Part shown: positions 8,946 through 16,609 of the stretch, piece after piece
Numbering within the stretch: the stretch's first letter is position 1
Layout of the letters: each line of letters opens with the position of its first letter
Notes under the pieces: generated by a model
Seen by the model: the letters and a program-made list of their open reading frames with translations, nothing else
Databases searched by the model: none
What the model was told of the DNA's origin: nothing
Assembly (NCBI RefSeq): GCF_029854215.1
Contig: NZ_CP122961.1
Location: forward strand, 3,038,001 to 3,102,000
Reading direction: 5' to 3'
From: Halomonas alkaliantarctica
Lineage (GTDB): Bacteria > Pseudomonadota > Gammaproteobacteria > Pseudomonadales > Halomonadaceae
Length of the DNA: 64,000 nt
Position numbers and translations under genes: made by a program

Positions 8946-9413
8946 TCAGGTTGCCAGGGGCACAAAAGTAGCCTGACTAAGCGTGGCTAGATCCCCTGGC
9001 GCTAGTTCGATTTCAAGCCCGCGGCGTCCGGCGCTCACATAGATACTGGCGAAATTTTTGGCAGAGTGATCAATAAAAGTGGCCAAGCACTTTTTCTGAC
9101 CCAATGGGCTAACACCTCCCAGCACATACCCGGTAGTACGCTCTACTTCCAACGGTTCCGCCATGGTCGCTTTCTTCGCACCGGCGGCTTTTGCGATCTG
9201 CTTTAATCCCAGCTGGCCATTCACCGGCACAATACCCACCGCCAGTTGTTTACCATCCAACTTGACCACTAAGGTTTTAAATACCTGCTCCACCGCGACG
9301 CCTAGTTTTTCAGCTGCCTCCAATCCATAGGATTGAGCGGTGGCGTCGTGATTGTACTCATGGATCTGAAAAGCAATGCCTGCATGTTTTGCACTATTGA
9401 TAGCCGGTGTCAT
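8946..9413 (-). CDS. ybaK: Cys-tRNA(Pro) deacylase YbaK/EbsC
   Basis: Cytoplasmic trans-editing enzyme of 155 residues that hydrolyses Cys mischarged on tRNA-Pro. The sequence carries the YbaK landmarks: the substrate-site Lys in VFKTLVVK (near residue 45), a GIVPVNGQL strand, the GYVLGGVSPLG loop and the QKK that follows. Length is that of the stand-alone YbaK enzymes. It is a single gene with its own spacing on both sides. Assignment is firm from the overall pattern; distinction from other stand-alone INS-like editing proteins rests on the GGVSPLGQKK region. Confidence 0.93.
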   Translation of the reverse strand: MTPAINSAKHAGIAFQIHEYNHDATAQSYGLEAAEKLGVAVEQVFKTLVVKLDGKQLAVGIVPVNGQLGLKQIAKAAGAKKATMAEPLEVERTTGYVLGGVSPLGQKKCLATFIDHSAKNFASIYVSAGRRGLEIELAPGDLATLSQATFVPLAT

Positions 9414-9632
9414 GGCGTTCTCTTGGTTAATAGCATTGATACGATGACTTTAATGAATGGCAAACTGTGCCCAGTAGGTTAATAGCGCGGCAGGCAAATG
9501 GAAGTCAACCGGTGACGGAACATGAATATTAGCGCGCGACAAATGGAAAGCAGAGCGCCAGCGACTATGCTTAAAAATGCATTGCTCAATAGTGCAGTCG
9601 GTAAACGGAAGCTAAATGAAAGGAGTTCAACA

Positions 9633-9818
9633 ATGCCTTCAACCTCCAAAGCGCAACAGAAAGCGGCGGGTGCGGCACTATCCGCTAAGCGCGGAGAAAC
9701 CAAGCCCAGTGAACTTTATGGTTCGTCAAAAGAGATGTATGACTCCATGAGCGAGGAGGAGCTAGAAGATTTCGCGAGTACAAAGCGCAAAGGCAAACCG
9801 GAAAAGAAACAGGATTAA
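9633..9818 (+). CDS. DUF3008-type small basic protein, 61 residues
   Basis: The ATG at 9633 follows AAAGGAG at the proper distance; an in-frame upstream ATG at 9522 has no ribosome site and would add an unrelated tail. The product starts PSTSKAQQKAAGAAL and ends in a Lys-rich segment, with an acidic EEELEDFA stretch in between. This pattern (SKAQQ..AG.AL..KRG....L.G.S..M..SM...EL..FA.TK..G.P) is the one of the DUF3008 family, which is common in proteobacteria and has no known function. It has no signal or membrane segment. A strong terminator follows. Confidence 0.85.
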   Translation: MPSTSKAQQKAAGAALSAKRGETKPSELYGSSKEMYDSMSEEELEDFASTKRKGKPEKKQD

Positions 9819-9833
9819 CCATCCTCTTTTTAT

Positions 9834-9865
9834 AAAACCGCCAGCTTCGATAAGCTGGCGGTTTT
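9834..9865. terminator. Bidirectional terminator
   Basis: AAAACCGCCAGCTT (9834-9847) pairs perfectly with AAGCTGGCGGTTTT (9852-9865) around a CGAT loop. The flanking A and T runs let it work on both strands, as expected between the convergent DUF3008 and lipoprotein genes. Confidence 0.9.
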
Positions 9866-9879
9866 GGCTTTACTAACGA

Positions 9880-10152
9880 CTACTGCTTGCAAGGCACCAC
9901 TTTACGCAGGGTGTCTTTTGCCCATAACGTCTGGCCATCCGGTGAACGGCCATGCTCATTCCAGCGTTCGGCAGTTTCCAGGCAGAACGATCCAGCGCTT
10001 TCAACGCTTGCATCGCGGTTAGCCGGGCGCTCGCCGCCAATCCGCATAACATCAGGATTGTCGGAGGTATAGTTTGGCGCAATGGTAGAACTTGCACAGC
10101 CAGCGACCAGTGCGGTCAGTAGCAGTACGGGTAAACAGCGGCGCAATGGCAT
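9880..10152 (-). CDS. Small putative lipoprotein, 90 residues
   Basis: The first 18 residues form a signal sequence with two Arg and a Leu-rich core, ending in the lipobox LVAG before Cys19. The next residue is Ala, so sorting to the outer membrane would be expected by the +2 rule. The mature part is polar with two further cysteines (near 57 and at the C-terminal CKQ), which could form a disulfide in the periplasm. I do not recognise a family. It is a single gene ending 14 bases before the bidirectional terminator. Confidence 0.8.
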   Translation of the reverse strand: MPLRRCLPVLLLTALVAGCASSTIAPNYTSDNPDVMRIGGERPANRDASVESAGSFCLETAERWNEHGRSPDGQTLWAKDTLRKVVPCKQ

Positions 10153-10253
10153 GTTTTTACAACCCTCAACGTAGCACTATTAAGCCGACACCTATTGTCG
10201 GTAGCGCTAAATAGCACTGCTTCCAACTGAACGTCAATGTTTTTTCAACCAGC

Positions 10254-11120
10254 TCAGCCGGCGACTAAGGTAAGGCTAGTAACAGGGCGCAGGTTTAGCC
10301 GCTTACAGCGCCTCTCGACGCTGTCCATAATCTCTTGAGCGTCGTCGAACTGCTGCTTGTCCAACTGGATATCCACCATCAGGAAGCTGCCCACCTGGGC
10401 TAGGCGCACATCGTCGGAGGTGACATCAAAGTCGGCGACATCCTCCACTACATCGCGACGCACACTGCTGCATGAGCCGCCGAACATAAGCTCACGTAGC
10501 GCCCCTTTTACCATGCGAATCGGCATGGGTAAGAAGTAGCCCGCGATAATGAGCACCATCACCGGATCGGCAAAGCGCGCATAGCTGGCCCAGGGCGACT
10601 GGGTTAGCAGCCAGGTCAGCCCAAACCCCAACATAACGGCAGCACTCAGCCAGGTATCCATCTGCCACTGACGTAGCTCGGCGGCCAACAGCGAGGAGCG
10701 CGCCACCCGGGCGTAGCGCGCCAGCCACCACCAGGTTAATAAACAGCCCGTTACGTTGACCACGCCAAACATCAGCGCCAAATCCAGCGTGACCAGCCGC
10801 CCGCCATCGAGCAGGCTCCATAGCGCGGAGACCAATGACACGATACACACCATCGCGATCACTACGCCTTTGAGCAGCACTGCAAGCGGCTCTACCGTCA
10901 GCCGCCCAAAGGGATAGTGATCATCCGCAGGCTTACGCGCCTGCTGAAGTGCAAACAGAGATAGCGACGCCAGTACAAGGCTCAACAGCGAGTAGCCGCT
11001 GTCAAAAAGAATCGTTATTGAACCGCTGGTCAGCCCTAGCGCTAACCCGGTAAACGCAAATAGGCTAGCAGAAATGGCTGAAAATCTTAGCGCACGGCGC
11101 TCGGCAACAAAGGGGGTCAC
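10254..11120 (-). CDS. Cation diffusion facilitator family transporter with altered metal site
   Basis: Inner-membrane CDF (ZT_dimer-type) exporter of 288 residues. I chose the GTG at 11120 because GGAG lies eight bases before it and the extra upstream residues are not conserved. Six hydrophobic segments fill residues 12-205 and a cytoplasmic dimerisation domain ends the protein. The HYPFG loop (68-72) is the usual CDF signature. Compared with E. coli YiiP, the transport site appears changed: TM2 has Asp40 but Ser44 in place of the second Asp, and TM5 has Gln151 in place of His with Asp155 kept. Substrate may therefore not be zinc. It is divergent from the LysR gene that follows. Confidence 0.85.
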   Translation of the reverse strand: MTPFVAERRALRFSAISASLFAFTGLALGLTSGSITILFDSGYSLLSLVLASLSLFALQQARKPADDHYPFGRLTVEPLAVLLKGVVIAMVCIVSLVSALWSLLDGGRLVTLDLALMFGVVNVTGCLLTWWWLARYARVARSSLLAAELRQWQMDTWLSAAVMLGFGLTWLLTQSPWASYARFADPVMVLIIAGYFLPMPIRMVKGALRELMFGGSCSSVRRDVVEDVADFDVTSDDVRLAQVGSFLMVDIQLDKQQFDDAQEIMDSVERRCKRLNLRPVTSLTLVAG

Positions 11121-11235
11121 GCGGATAACTCCATAACATTTGACGAATTGTGCGCCATAATAGTGAAGAGTTATGACAATCACGAATCGCTCAGCGCCAA
11201 GTTAACTGGCGCTCAAAGCGCAAAACGAGGCGACT

Positions 11236-12105
11236 ATGCGTGCAGAACAGGTACAGGCCTTTATCGATGTCACCGAGCATGGCTCCTTTGCCGCCGCTGC
11301 ACGACATACCGGCCTTAAACGGAGCACGCTGAGTGCCGCCGTTAATGCGCTAGAAGATAGTCTGGGCGTGGCGCTATTTGAGCGTTCGGGCAATAGCCTA
11401 TCGCTTACCGCCGTAGGCGATAGCGTGCTCCCCGACTGCTACCGCCTGTTGACCAGCGCCAGCCGAATCAAGAAACACTGCCACCAGCACTTGCAGGGCG
11501 TGGAAAGCCAACTCGGCATTGCCCGTGATGATGCCTTGCCAGAGGTGTTTTGGCGTCAGGTGATGCATGATTTAAAACAGCAGTTTCCGCTAACCGCGAT
11601 TTCGGTGTACTTGGTGCCACCCCAGGAACATACCCAGTTTGTGCAGCGCCAAACGGTGGATATTGCCTTTGGCCTGTATACCGCCGAAGGTATTGACGCC
11701 AACGCGACCAATCTTGCTCCCGTCAGTATGCGTTTAGTGGCCGCACCCCATCACCCACTAAGCCGACTCCCCAGCGTTAACCGCGACGACTTGGCCCAGT
11801 ACACCCAAGTGTGTTTGACCCACGTGCAGGATGACAAGCTGATCAGCGAAGCGCTGTTTTCAGGTAATTATTTGGGTTTAACCATGTTTGAAGTGATTCG
11901 CGACGCCGTCATCAACGCCACCGGCTGGGCGCTGCTGCCTTACCCGCTGGTTAAAGGCGCCCTGGGGGCTGGCACGCTCTGCACGCTAAATCATGATCTA
12001 GCCTTGGATAGCCACTATTATCGCTACGTGGAGAGCGATAACCGCGGCGTGGTAGCGACCGCCTTATTAAACAAAGTGACGCACTTCTTAGCTTCCCAGA
12101 ACTGA
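11236..12105 (+). CDS. LysR-family transcriptional regulator
   Basis: DNA-binding regulator of 289 residues. The N-terminal winged helix-turn-helix is at about residues 17-36 (SFAAAARHTGLKRSTLSAAV), followed by the LysR linker helix and the effector domain from about 88 onward. It has GAGG at a short distance before the ATG. It is transcribed away from the CDF transporter gene across 115 bases, the usual arrangement of a LysR regulator with its target, so control of that transporter is plausible but unproven. No T-N11-A operator stands out clearly in the gap. Confidence 0.9.
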   Translation: MRAEQVQAFIDVTEHGSFAAAARHTGLKRSTLSAAVNALEDSLGVALFERSGNSLSLTAVGDSVLPDCYRLLTSASRIKKHCHQHLQGVESQLGIARDDALPEVFWRQVMHDLKQQFPLTAISVYLVPPQEHTQFVQRQTVDIAFGLYTAEGIDANATNLAPVSMRLVAAPHHPLSRLPSVNRDDLAQYTQVCLTHVQDDKLISEALFSGNYLGLTMFEVIRDAVINATGWALLPYPLVKGALGAGTLCTLNHDLALDSHYYRYVESDNRGVVATALLNKVTHFLASQN

Positions 12106-12322
12106 TACCCATTACTAAACCAGAACTAATACCCAGAGCTAACTGACACATCGTTGAAATATTTTTTGTGGCGAAAAACACAAAAGCCTTCCACGCTATT
12201 AAAAAGTGCTAAATAAGGAGACGCCAGGACACGCCACGTGAGGAACACAGGCAAGTGTCATCCAGACGTCATACGCACCTGCCAGTGTCGAAGTTGCCGT
12301 CAACCAAGGAGTGATTCCAACG

Positions 12323-13732
12323 ATGGTACGACTCGATAAGAAAGCCACTCGGCTGTATGTGTTGGACACCAATGTCCTCATTCATGACCCCACCGCGCTC
12401 TACCACTTTGATGAGCACGACGTCGTTATCCCTATGACTGTCCTGGAGGAACTTGATAAGCACAAAAATGGTGTACGTGAAATTGCCCGCACGGCCCGCC
12501 AAATCAGCCGTACGCTCTCCGACCTTACCAGCCAAGTCACCTTTGATGAGATCCAACGTGGTATTCCGATTCCGCGGCTCAGCGGCGACACGGGTCGCCT
12601 GCACTTTTTATGCTACAACGATTTAAAGCTTTTTGACGCCCTCGACGATAGCCCCGATAACCGCATACTGGCGGAGACCTGCCGCCTTCGCGAAGAACGT
12701 CCCGACGCCTCGGTCATCCTGATTACCAAAGATATCAACCTACGCGTTAAAGCCGCCGCGCTGAAAGTGCCTGTTGAGGATTACCTCAACGACCGCGCCT
12801 TTTCCGACAGCGACGCCATGATTGAAGGCGCCCAGGTCTACGCCTCTGCCGGCCAGAATGGCGCCTCCCTATGGGAAGCGTTGAATGTCGACGTAACCGT
12901 TGAGCGCCTGGATAACCACACTTTCTACCAACTCACCGGCACCATGCCCCGTCACTGGCACGTGGGCATGCTGGTCTCAGATAGCGAAAATGGGGCGGAG
13001 TTCGAAGCGATCATTCGTGAACTGGGCCCCTCTTCGGCTCGTCTTCAACTGCTGACGAACTACCGCCACCACGCGGGTGTTTGGGGCGTTCACGCCCACG
13101 ACAGTCGGCAAAACTTCACCCTCAACCTACTCATGGACCCCGACATTGATCTGGTCACCATTGCAGGCAATGCCGGTACGGGTAAAACCTTTATGACCCT
13201 CGCCGCCGCCTTTCAACAGACGCTGGATGCCAAGCTGTTTGAGCGTATTGTGTTTACCCGCGCGCCGATTCCCATGGGGGAAGACATTGGCTTTCTACCC
13301 GGCACCGAGGAGGAGAAGATGTCACCGTGGATGGGTGCCTTTCACGACAACATGGATAACCTGCTGCGCAACGAGGAGGGAGAATCAAGCTGGGATAACG
13401 GCGCCACGCGGCAGTTGATTGGCTCACGGGTGCAAATCCGCTCGCCAAGTTTTATGCGCGGCCGCACCCTAAACGACACCTTTCTAATCATTGATGAGGC
13501 GCAAAACTTCACCCCCAAACAGCTTAAATCGCTGGTCACTCGGGCGGGGCGCAATACCAAAATTGTCTGTCTGGGTAACGTCGGGCAGATCGATACGCCC
13601 TATCTCACTGCCAATACCTGCGGCATGGCTGCGGTGGTGGAACGCTTCCGTGATTGGCCCCACGCCGGGCATATCACCCTGAAAAGCGTTGAGCGTTCGC
13701 GGTTGGCCCTGGCGGCGGAAGAGCTGCTTTAA
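12323..13732 (+). CDS. PhoH-family ATPase with N-terminal PIN domain (PhoH2 type)
   Basis: Protein of 469 residues combining a PIN ribonuclease domain and a PhoH helicase-like ATPase. The PIN domain begins with LDTNVLIHDP (14-23) and keeps further acidic residues (EELD, DNRIL, TKD) needed for metal binding. The PhoH domain has Walker A GNAGTGKT (282-289) and Walker B FLIIDEAQ (387-394), with the TRAPIPMGEDIGFLPG motif between. PhoH2 proteins elsewhere unwind and cut RNA; many are paired with a small upstream antitoxin-like gene, which I do not see here. I chose the ATG at 12323; AAGGAG lies 11 bases upstream. An in-frame GTG at 12311 overlaps the ribosome site. Confidence 0.92.
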   Translation: MVRLDKKATRLYVLDTNVLIHDPTALYHFDEHDVVIPMTVLEELDKHKNGVREIARTARQISRTLSDLTSQVTFDEIQRGIPIPRLSGDTGRLHFLCYNDLKLFDALDDSPDNRILAETCRLREERPDASVILITKDINLRVKAAALKVPVEDYLNDRAFSDSDAMIEGAQVYASAGQNGASLWEALNVDVTVERLDNHTFYQLTGTMPRHWHVGMLVSDSENGAEFEAIIRELGPSSARLQLLTNYRHHAGVWGVHAHDSRQNFTLNLLMDPDIDLVTIAGNAGTGKTFMTLAAAFQQTLDAKLFERIVFTRAPIPMGEDIGFLPGTEEEKMSPWMGAFHDNMDNLLRNEEGESSWDNGATRQLIGSRVQIRSPSFMRGRTLNDTFLIIDEAQNFTPKQLKSLVTRAGRNTKIVCLGNVGQIDTPYLTANTCGMAAVVERFRDWPHAGHITLKSVERSRLALAAEELL

Positions 13733-13733
13733 G

Positions 13734-13775
13734 CCTGTTGTTTGAAACCTATTGTTTTAAACCTGTTGTTTGAAA
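13734..13775 (+). repeat. Three tandem 14-bp repeats
   Basis: Directly after the phoH stop codon the unit CCTGTTGTTTGAAA occurs at 13734-13747 and 13762-13775, with a variant (CCTATTGTTTTAAA) at 13748-13761. The array ends against the hairpin that follows. Function unknown; slippage expansion in a 3-prime untranslated region is the simplest reading. Confidence 0.9.
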
Positions 13776-13777
13776 CC

Positions 13778-13808
13778 AATCATCTCCCACCGCTGGTGGG
13801 AGATGATT
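13778..13808. terminator. Hairpin between convergent phoH and brkB genes
   Basis: AATCATCTCCCACC (13778-13791) pairs perfectly with GGTGGGAGATGATT (13795-13808) over a three-base loop. There is no long T run on either side, so it may act as a bidirectional terminator or 3-prime stabilising hairpin. Confidence 0.65.
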
Positions 13809-13816
13809 CTCCGCAC

Positions 13817-14827
13817 TCAAGTATCGTTACTGTCCTCAATGTCCTTCCACGGCCGGGGGGCACCAATGGTGTCCGCGGCAAATGCCTCGCGTTCCCCTAA
13901 CGGGCGCACCTCGCCAATGGTGGTGTCGGAGAAGGTTTGGCGCTCCATCTCACAGTTGACTTCCGCACCAAACAGCACCACAAAGGCGGAGAGCCAGAAC
14001 CAGATCATGAGCGCCACCACCGCCCCCAACGAGCCGTATAGCTCACTAAACATGGAGAAGTAGCGCACGTAGAGCGAAAGCCCGCCGGAGCCTAACAGCC
14101 ACATCACCGTCGCCAGCAGCGTGCCATAACTCAACCAACTCCACTGGGCCGAACGACGATAAGGCGCGTAGCGGTAGAGCAGCGCAATTAACATGCTCAT
14201 TACCAACAGCAAAGCAGGCCAGCGTAGCCACTGCAGAATCTGATTCAGCGGCGGATCAATCGCTAAGGAGTTGACGACTACCGGCACAATGGCGATAAAC
14301 GCCAGCGAGATCAGCGTCATAAAAATCAAGCCAAAGGTTAGTGCGACCAATACCGTACTGCGATGTAGCAGGCTGCGCTTTTCGGTTTCGCCGTACACCA
14401 CGTTAAGGCCGATGACCAGCACCGCCACCCCTTTGGAAGCGATAAACATCGCAATCAACAACCCGGCTAAGGCGCCAAGAAAGCTTCCTGATTTAGCACT
14501 TTCCACCACCTTCTGCGCCTGCTGATCAATCAGTTTGGCGGCATCCGGCGGCATAAAGCGGCTGATTTCATTCAGTTGCTGACCGGCTTCATAAGGGTCA
14601 AAAAGTAACCCCCAGAGGGAAATGACCGCGGCGATGGTAGGAAACAGCGCCAGCAAGGCGTAGAACGCCACCCCGGCGGCCAGCATGGTTAGGCGGTTAC
14701 GACGAGCAGCACGCACTACCCGCCAGATAATATCGTGCCAACCCCGCTGGGGAATATCACTCGGTACCTGCGCGCGGCGACCGCGCGGGAGCTTACCCAC
14801 AGCAGGCCCCAGACAAGCACAGTCCAC
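13817..14827 (-). CDS. YihY/BrkB-family membrane protein
   Basis: Inner-membrane protein of up to 336 residues. After a basic N-terminus, the family hallmark AAGVAFYALLALFP appears near residue 50, followed by about six hydrophobic segments and the motif YGSLGAVVALMIWFWLSA near the end, then an acidic C-terminal tail. This is the UPF0761/YihY/BrkB family, once called ribonuclease BN in error; its function is not established. The start is uncertain: GTG at 14827 is the first possible, and a GTG 27 bases further in is an alternative. It follows the last proton-channel subunit gene by nine bases and is probably in the same transcript. Confidence 0.88.
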   Translation of the reverse strand: MDCACLGPAVGKLPRGRRAQVPSDIPQRGWHDIIWRVVRAARRNRLTMLAAGVAFYALLALFPTIAAVISLWGLLFDPYEAGQQLNEISRFMPPDAAKLIDQQAQKVVESAKSGSFLGALAGLLIAMFIASKGVAVLVIGLNVVYGETEKRSLLHRSTVLVALTFGLIFMTLISLAFIAIVPVVVNSLAIDPPLNQILQWLRWPALLLVMSMLIALLYRYAPYRRSAQWSWLSYGTLLATVMWLLGSGGLSLYVRYFSMFSELYGSLGAVVALMIWFWLSAFVVLFGAEVNCEMERQTFSDTTIGEVRPLGEREAFAADTIGAPRPWKDIEDSNDT

Positions 14828-14836
14828 ACAGTCGTT

Positions 14837-16609
14837 TCATCGCTGACCTTCCCACATCATTAGCGCCGCAAGCAGCAAGGCAAGTACCATCATCAAACCA
14901 CTGGCATGGTGACGCAACCAGGACTCTGACGACAAGAGGCGAGTTAAATGGCCCATCAACGTCTCTTCAGCTTTTTGCGCGTTTTCCACGCTCGTCGCTT
15001 TAATTTGGGCACAGTAGTGCCCAAACAGTCGTATTGGCACCAATGCAGCGCTGACCATGTCTGCGTAGAGCCACCATAGATCACCCGCGGGAAGGGATTT
15101 ACCCTTAAGCGGGCGCGTTAATAGCCAGCCCACCGCGGCGAAAAGTACCCCCACCGGAAATGGCCACATAATCCCGAGCCACTCTTTAAGCGGCGGCATC
15201 TCGATACTGCCAGCAGGGAGGGGAAGCCAAAGTGGCGTCAACAGCGCTGCCGCGACGGCAACTAACCAAGCGCCCCACTGCTCTGGGTTACTGCCGCCCT
15301 TATGGCGCTGCTGCCACTGACGCCATAAAGCAACGCTTACCAGTGCCGCGGTGCCAACAGCCGCCCAACTGAGCAGTTTGATCAACGATTCATGATGCAT
15401 TTCGTAGAGTGGGCTCTTCACGCCCCACTTACTGATCATGCCCGCGCCAATGGCACCCGACAATGAGATACCCGGCAGTGCCAGCAAAGCCCACACTAAT
15501 GGTAACGGCCACCGGGGTAGATGCTCGCTGATACTGGTACCCAAAAACAGTGAACCTTTAGCCAGCGCGTGATGGGCGGCAAACAGTACCAGGCCCGGCC
15601 ACAGCAATGGCCATACATCTGGCGAAACTAATCCCATGGCCACCAAAGCGGTCATCATGCCCATCTGGCTGATACTGGAGTAGGCTAAAACGGCTTTAGG
15701 GTGGCGCTGAAAAACGCCATACAGCGCGGCGCCAAAGGCTGCCGCCAGCCCCGCGATTAACATGAGGTTGCCAAACTGGGCCAAAGAGGCAGACATTTGC
15801 TCATCACCTAACGGCAGCACACTGATCCAGCCCAGTAGCCCCGCCTTAATCATCGCCCCGCTAAGCACCGCGCTGGCCGGGGCCGGTGCCACCGGGTGGG
15901 CTAACGGCAGCCATACGTGCAAGCCAATGACACCGGCTTTCACGCCAAAGCCCAAGCACAGCAAGGCGGCCATCCATGCGCCTTGCTCGGCAACTAAAAT
16001 GCCTTCACGCACCCCTTTTAGCGTCAGCGTATTCGCCTCGCCGGCCGCCCATAGAAAACCACCTAAAATCAGCCCTTCACCCACCACGGCCAAAATCAAA
16101 TAGGCCTTGGCCCCCAGCCGTGCTTCCTCAGAACCGCTATGCACTACTAAGGCGTAGGCGGCGAAGGTCATCAGCGCAAAGCCAAGATAAAAACTGGCGA
16201 TATCCTGGGCAATAATCAGTAATACGTTACCGAGCAGTGTCAGCGGCCACAGCAGCGCCAAACGCAACAGGCGTCGCCCGGCGTCTTGATCACCGCCCTT
16301 GGCCTTCGCCTGCTCCGCGGCGAAATAGCCTCTGGCATGAAACGCTGACAGGCTCCAGAGCAACGCGGTAAACGCAAGCCAGGGGCGGCTTAGCGAGTTA
16401 AGCGCCCATTCGCCGCCCAGCATCCAGGCATCCATCGTCCACTGCGCTTCACCGCCGTAGGCTAGCAGCAGGGCGGGCCAAGCGGCGCTTAGCCATAGTG
16501 CTGAAAAATAGCCCTGCTGCGCAGCGGGAGTGCGGTAGGCGCTCCATAGCGTCCAACCGACGACGACCAGCGGCCAAAGTAGCGCCAGGGCAAGCAGCAT
16601 GGTCATCAT
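14837..16609 (-). CDS. NuoL/MrpA-like proton-conducting membrane subunit lacking the TM5 glutamate
   Basis: Integral membrane protein of 590 residues, about 14-16 hydrophobic segments, of the NuoL/M/N-Mrp antiporter fold. The ATG at 16609 overlaps the previous stop (ATGA). Lys224 (FGVKAGVIGLHVWLP), Lys255 (GAMIKAGLLG), Lys351 (HHALAKGSLFL) and Lys394 (GMISKWG) match the conserved ion-channel lysines. However, the TM5 motif reads FYLGFALM with Ala145 where the family has Glu (Glu144 in E. coli NuoL), so one of the key charged residues is lost. A C-terminal region with a long amphipathic stretch and a last membrane helix follows. It is the fourth gene of the module, so it probably assembles with the three upstream products. 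Confidence 0.87.
   Translation of the reverse strand: MMTMLLALALLWPLVVVGWTLWSAYRTPAAQQGYFSALWLSAAWPALLLAYGGEAQWTMDAWMLGGEWALNSLSRPWLAFTALLWSLSAFHARGYFAAEQAKAKGGDQDAGRRLLRLALLWPLTLLGNVLLIIAQDIASFYLGFALMTFAAYALVVHSGSEEARLGAKAYLILAVVGEGLILGGFLWAAGEANTLTLKGVREGILVAEQGAWMAALLCLGFGVKAGVIGLHVWLPLAHPVAPAPASAVLSGAMIKAGLLGWISVLPLGDEQMSASLAQFGNLMLIAGLAAAFGAALYGVFQRHPKAVLAYSSISQMGMMTALVAMGLVSPDVWPLLWPGLVLFAAHHALAKGSLFLGTSISEHLPRWPLPLVWALLALPGISLSGAIGAGMISKWGVKSPLYEMHHESLIKLLSWAAVGTAALVSVALWRQWQQRHKGGSNPEQWGAWLVAVAAALLTPLWLPLPAGSIEMPPLKEWLGIMWPFPVGVLFAAVGWLLTRPLKGKSLPAGDLWWLYADMVSAALVPIRLFGHYCAQIKATSVENAQKAEETLMGHLTRLLSSESWLRHHASGLMMVLALLLAALMMWEGQR

Noticed and set aside
13734..13775. CRISPR-like array
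   Set aside because: The units are 14 bp, directly adjacent without spacers, only three copies, and no cas gene is near.
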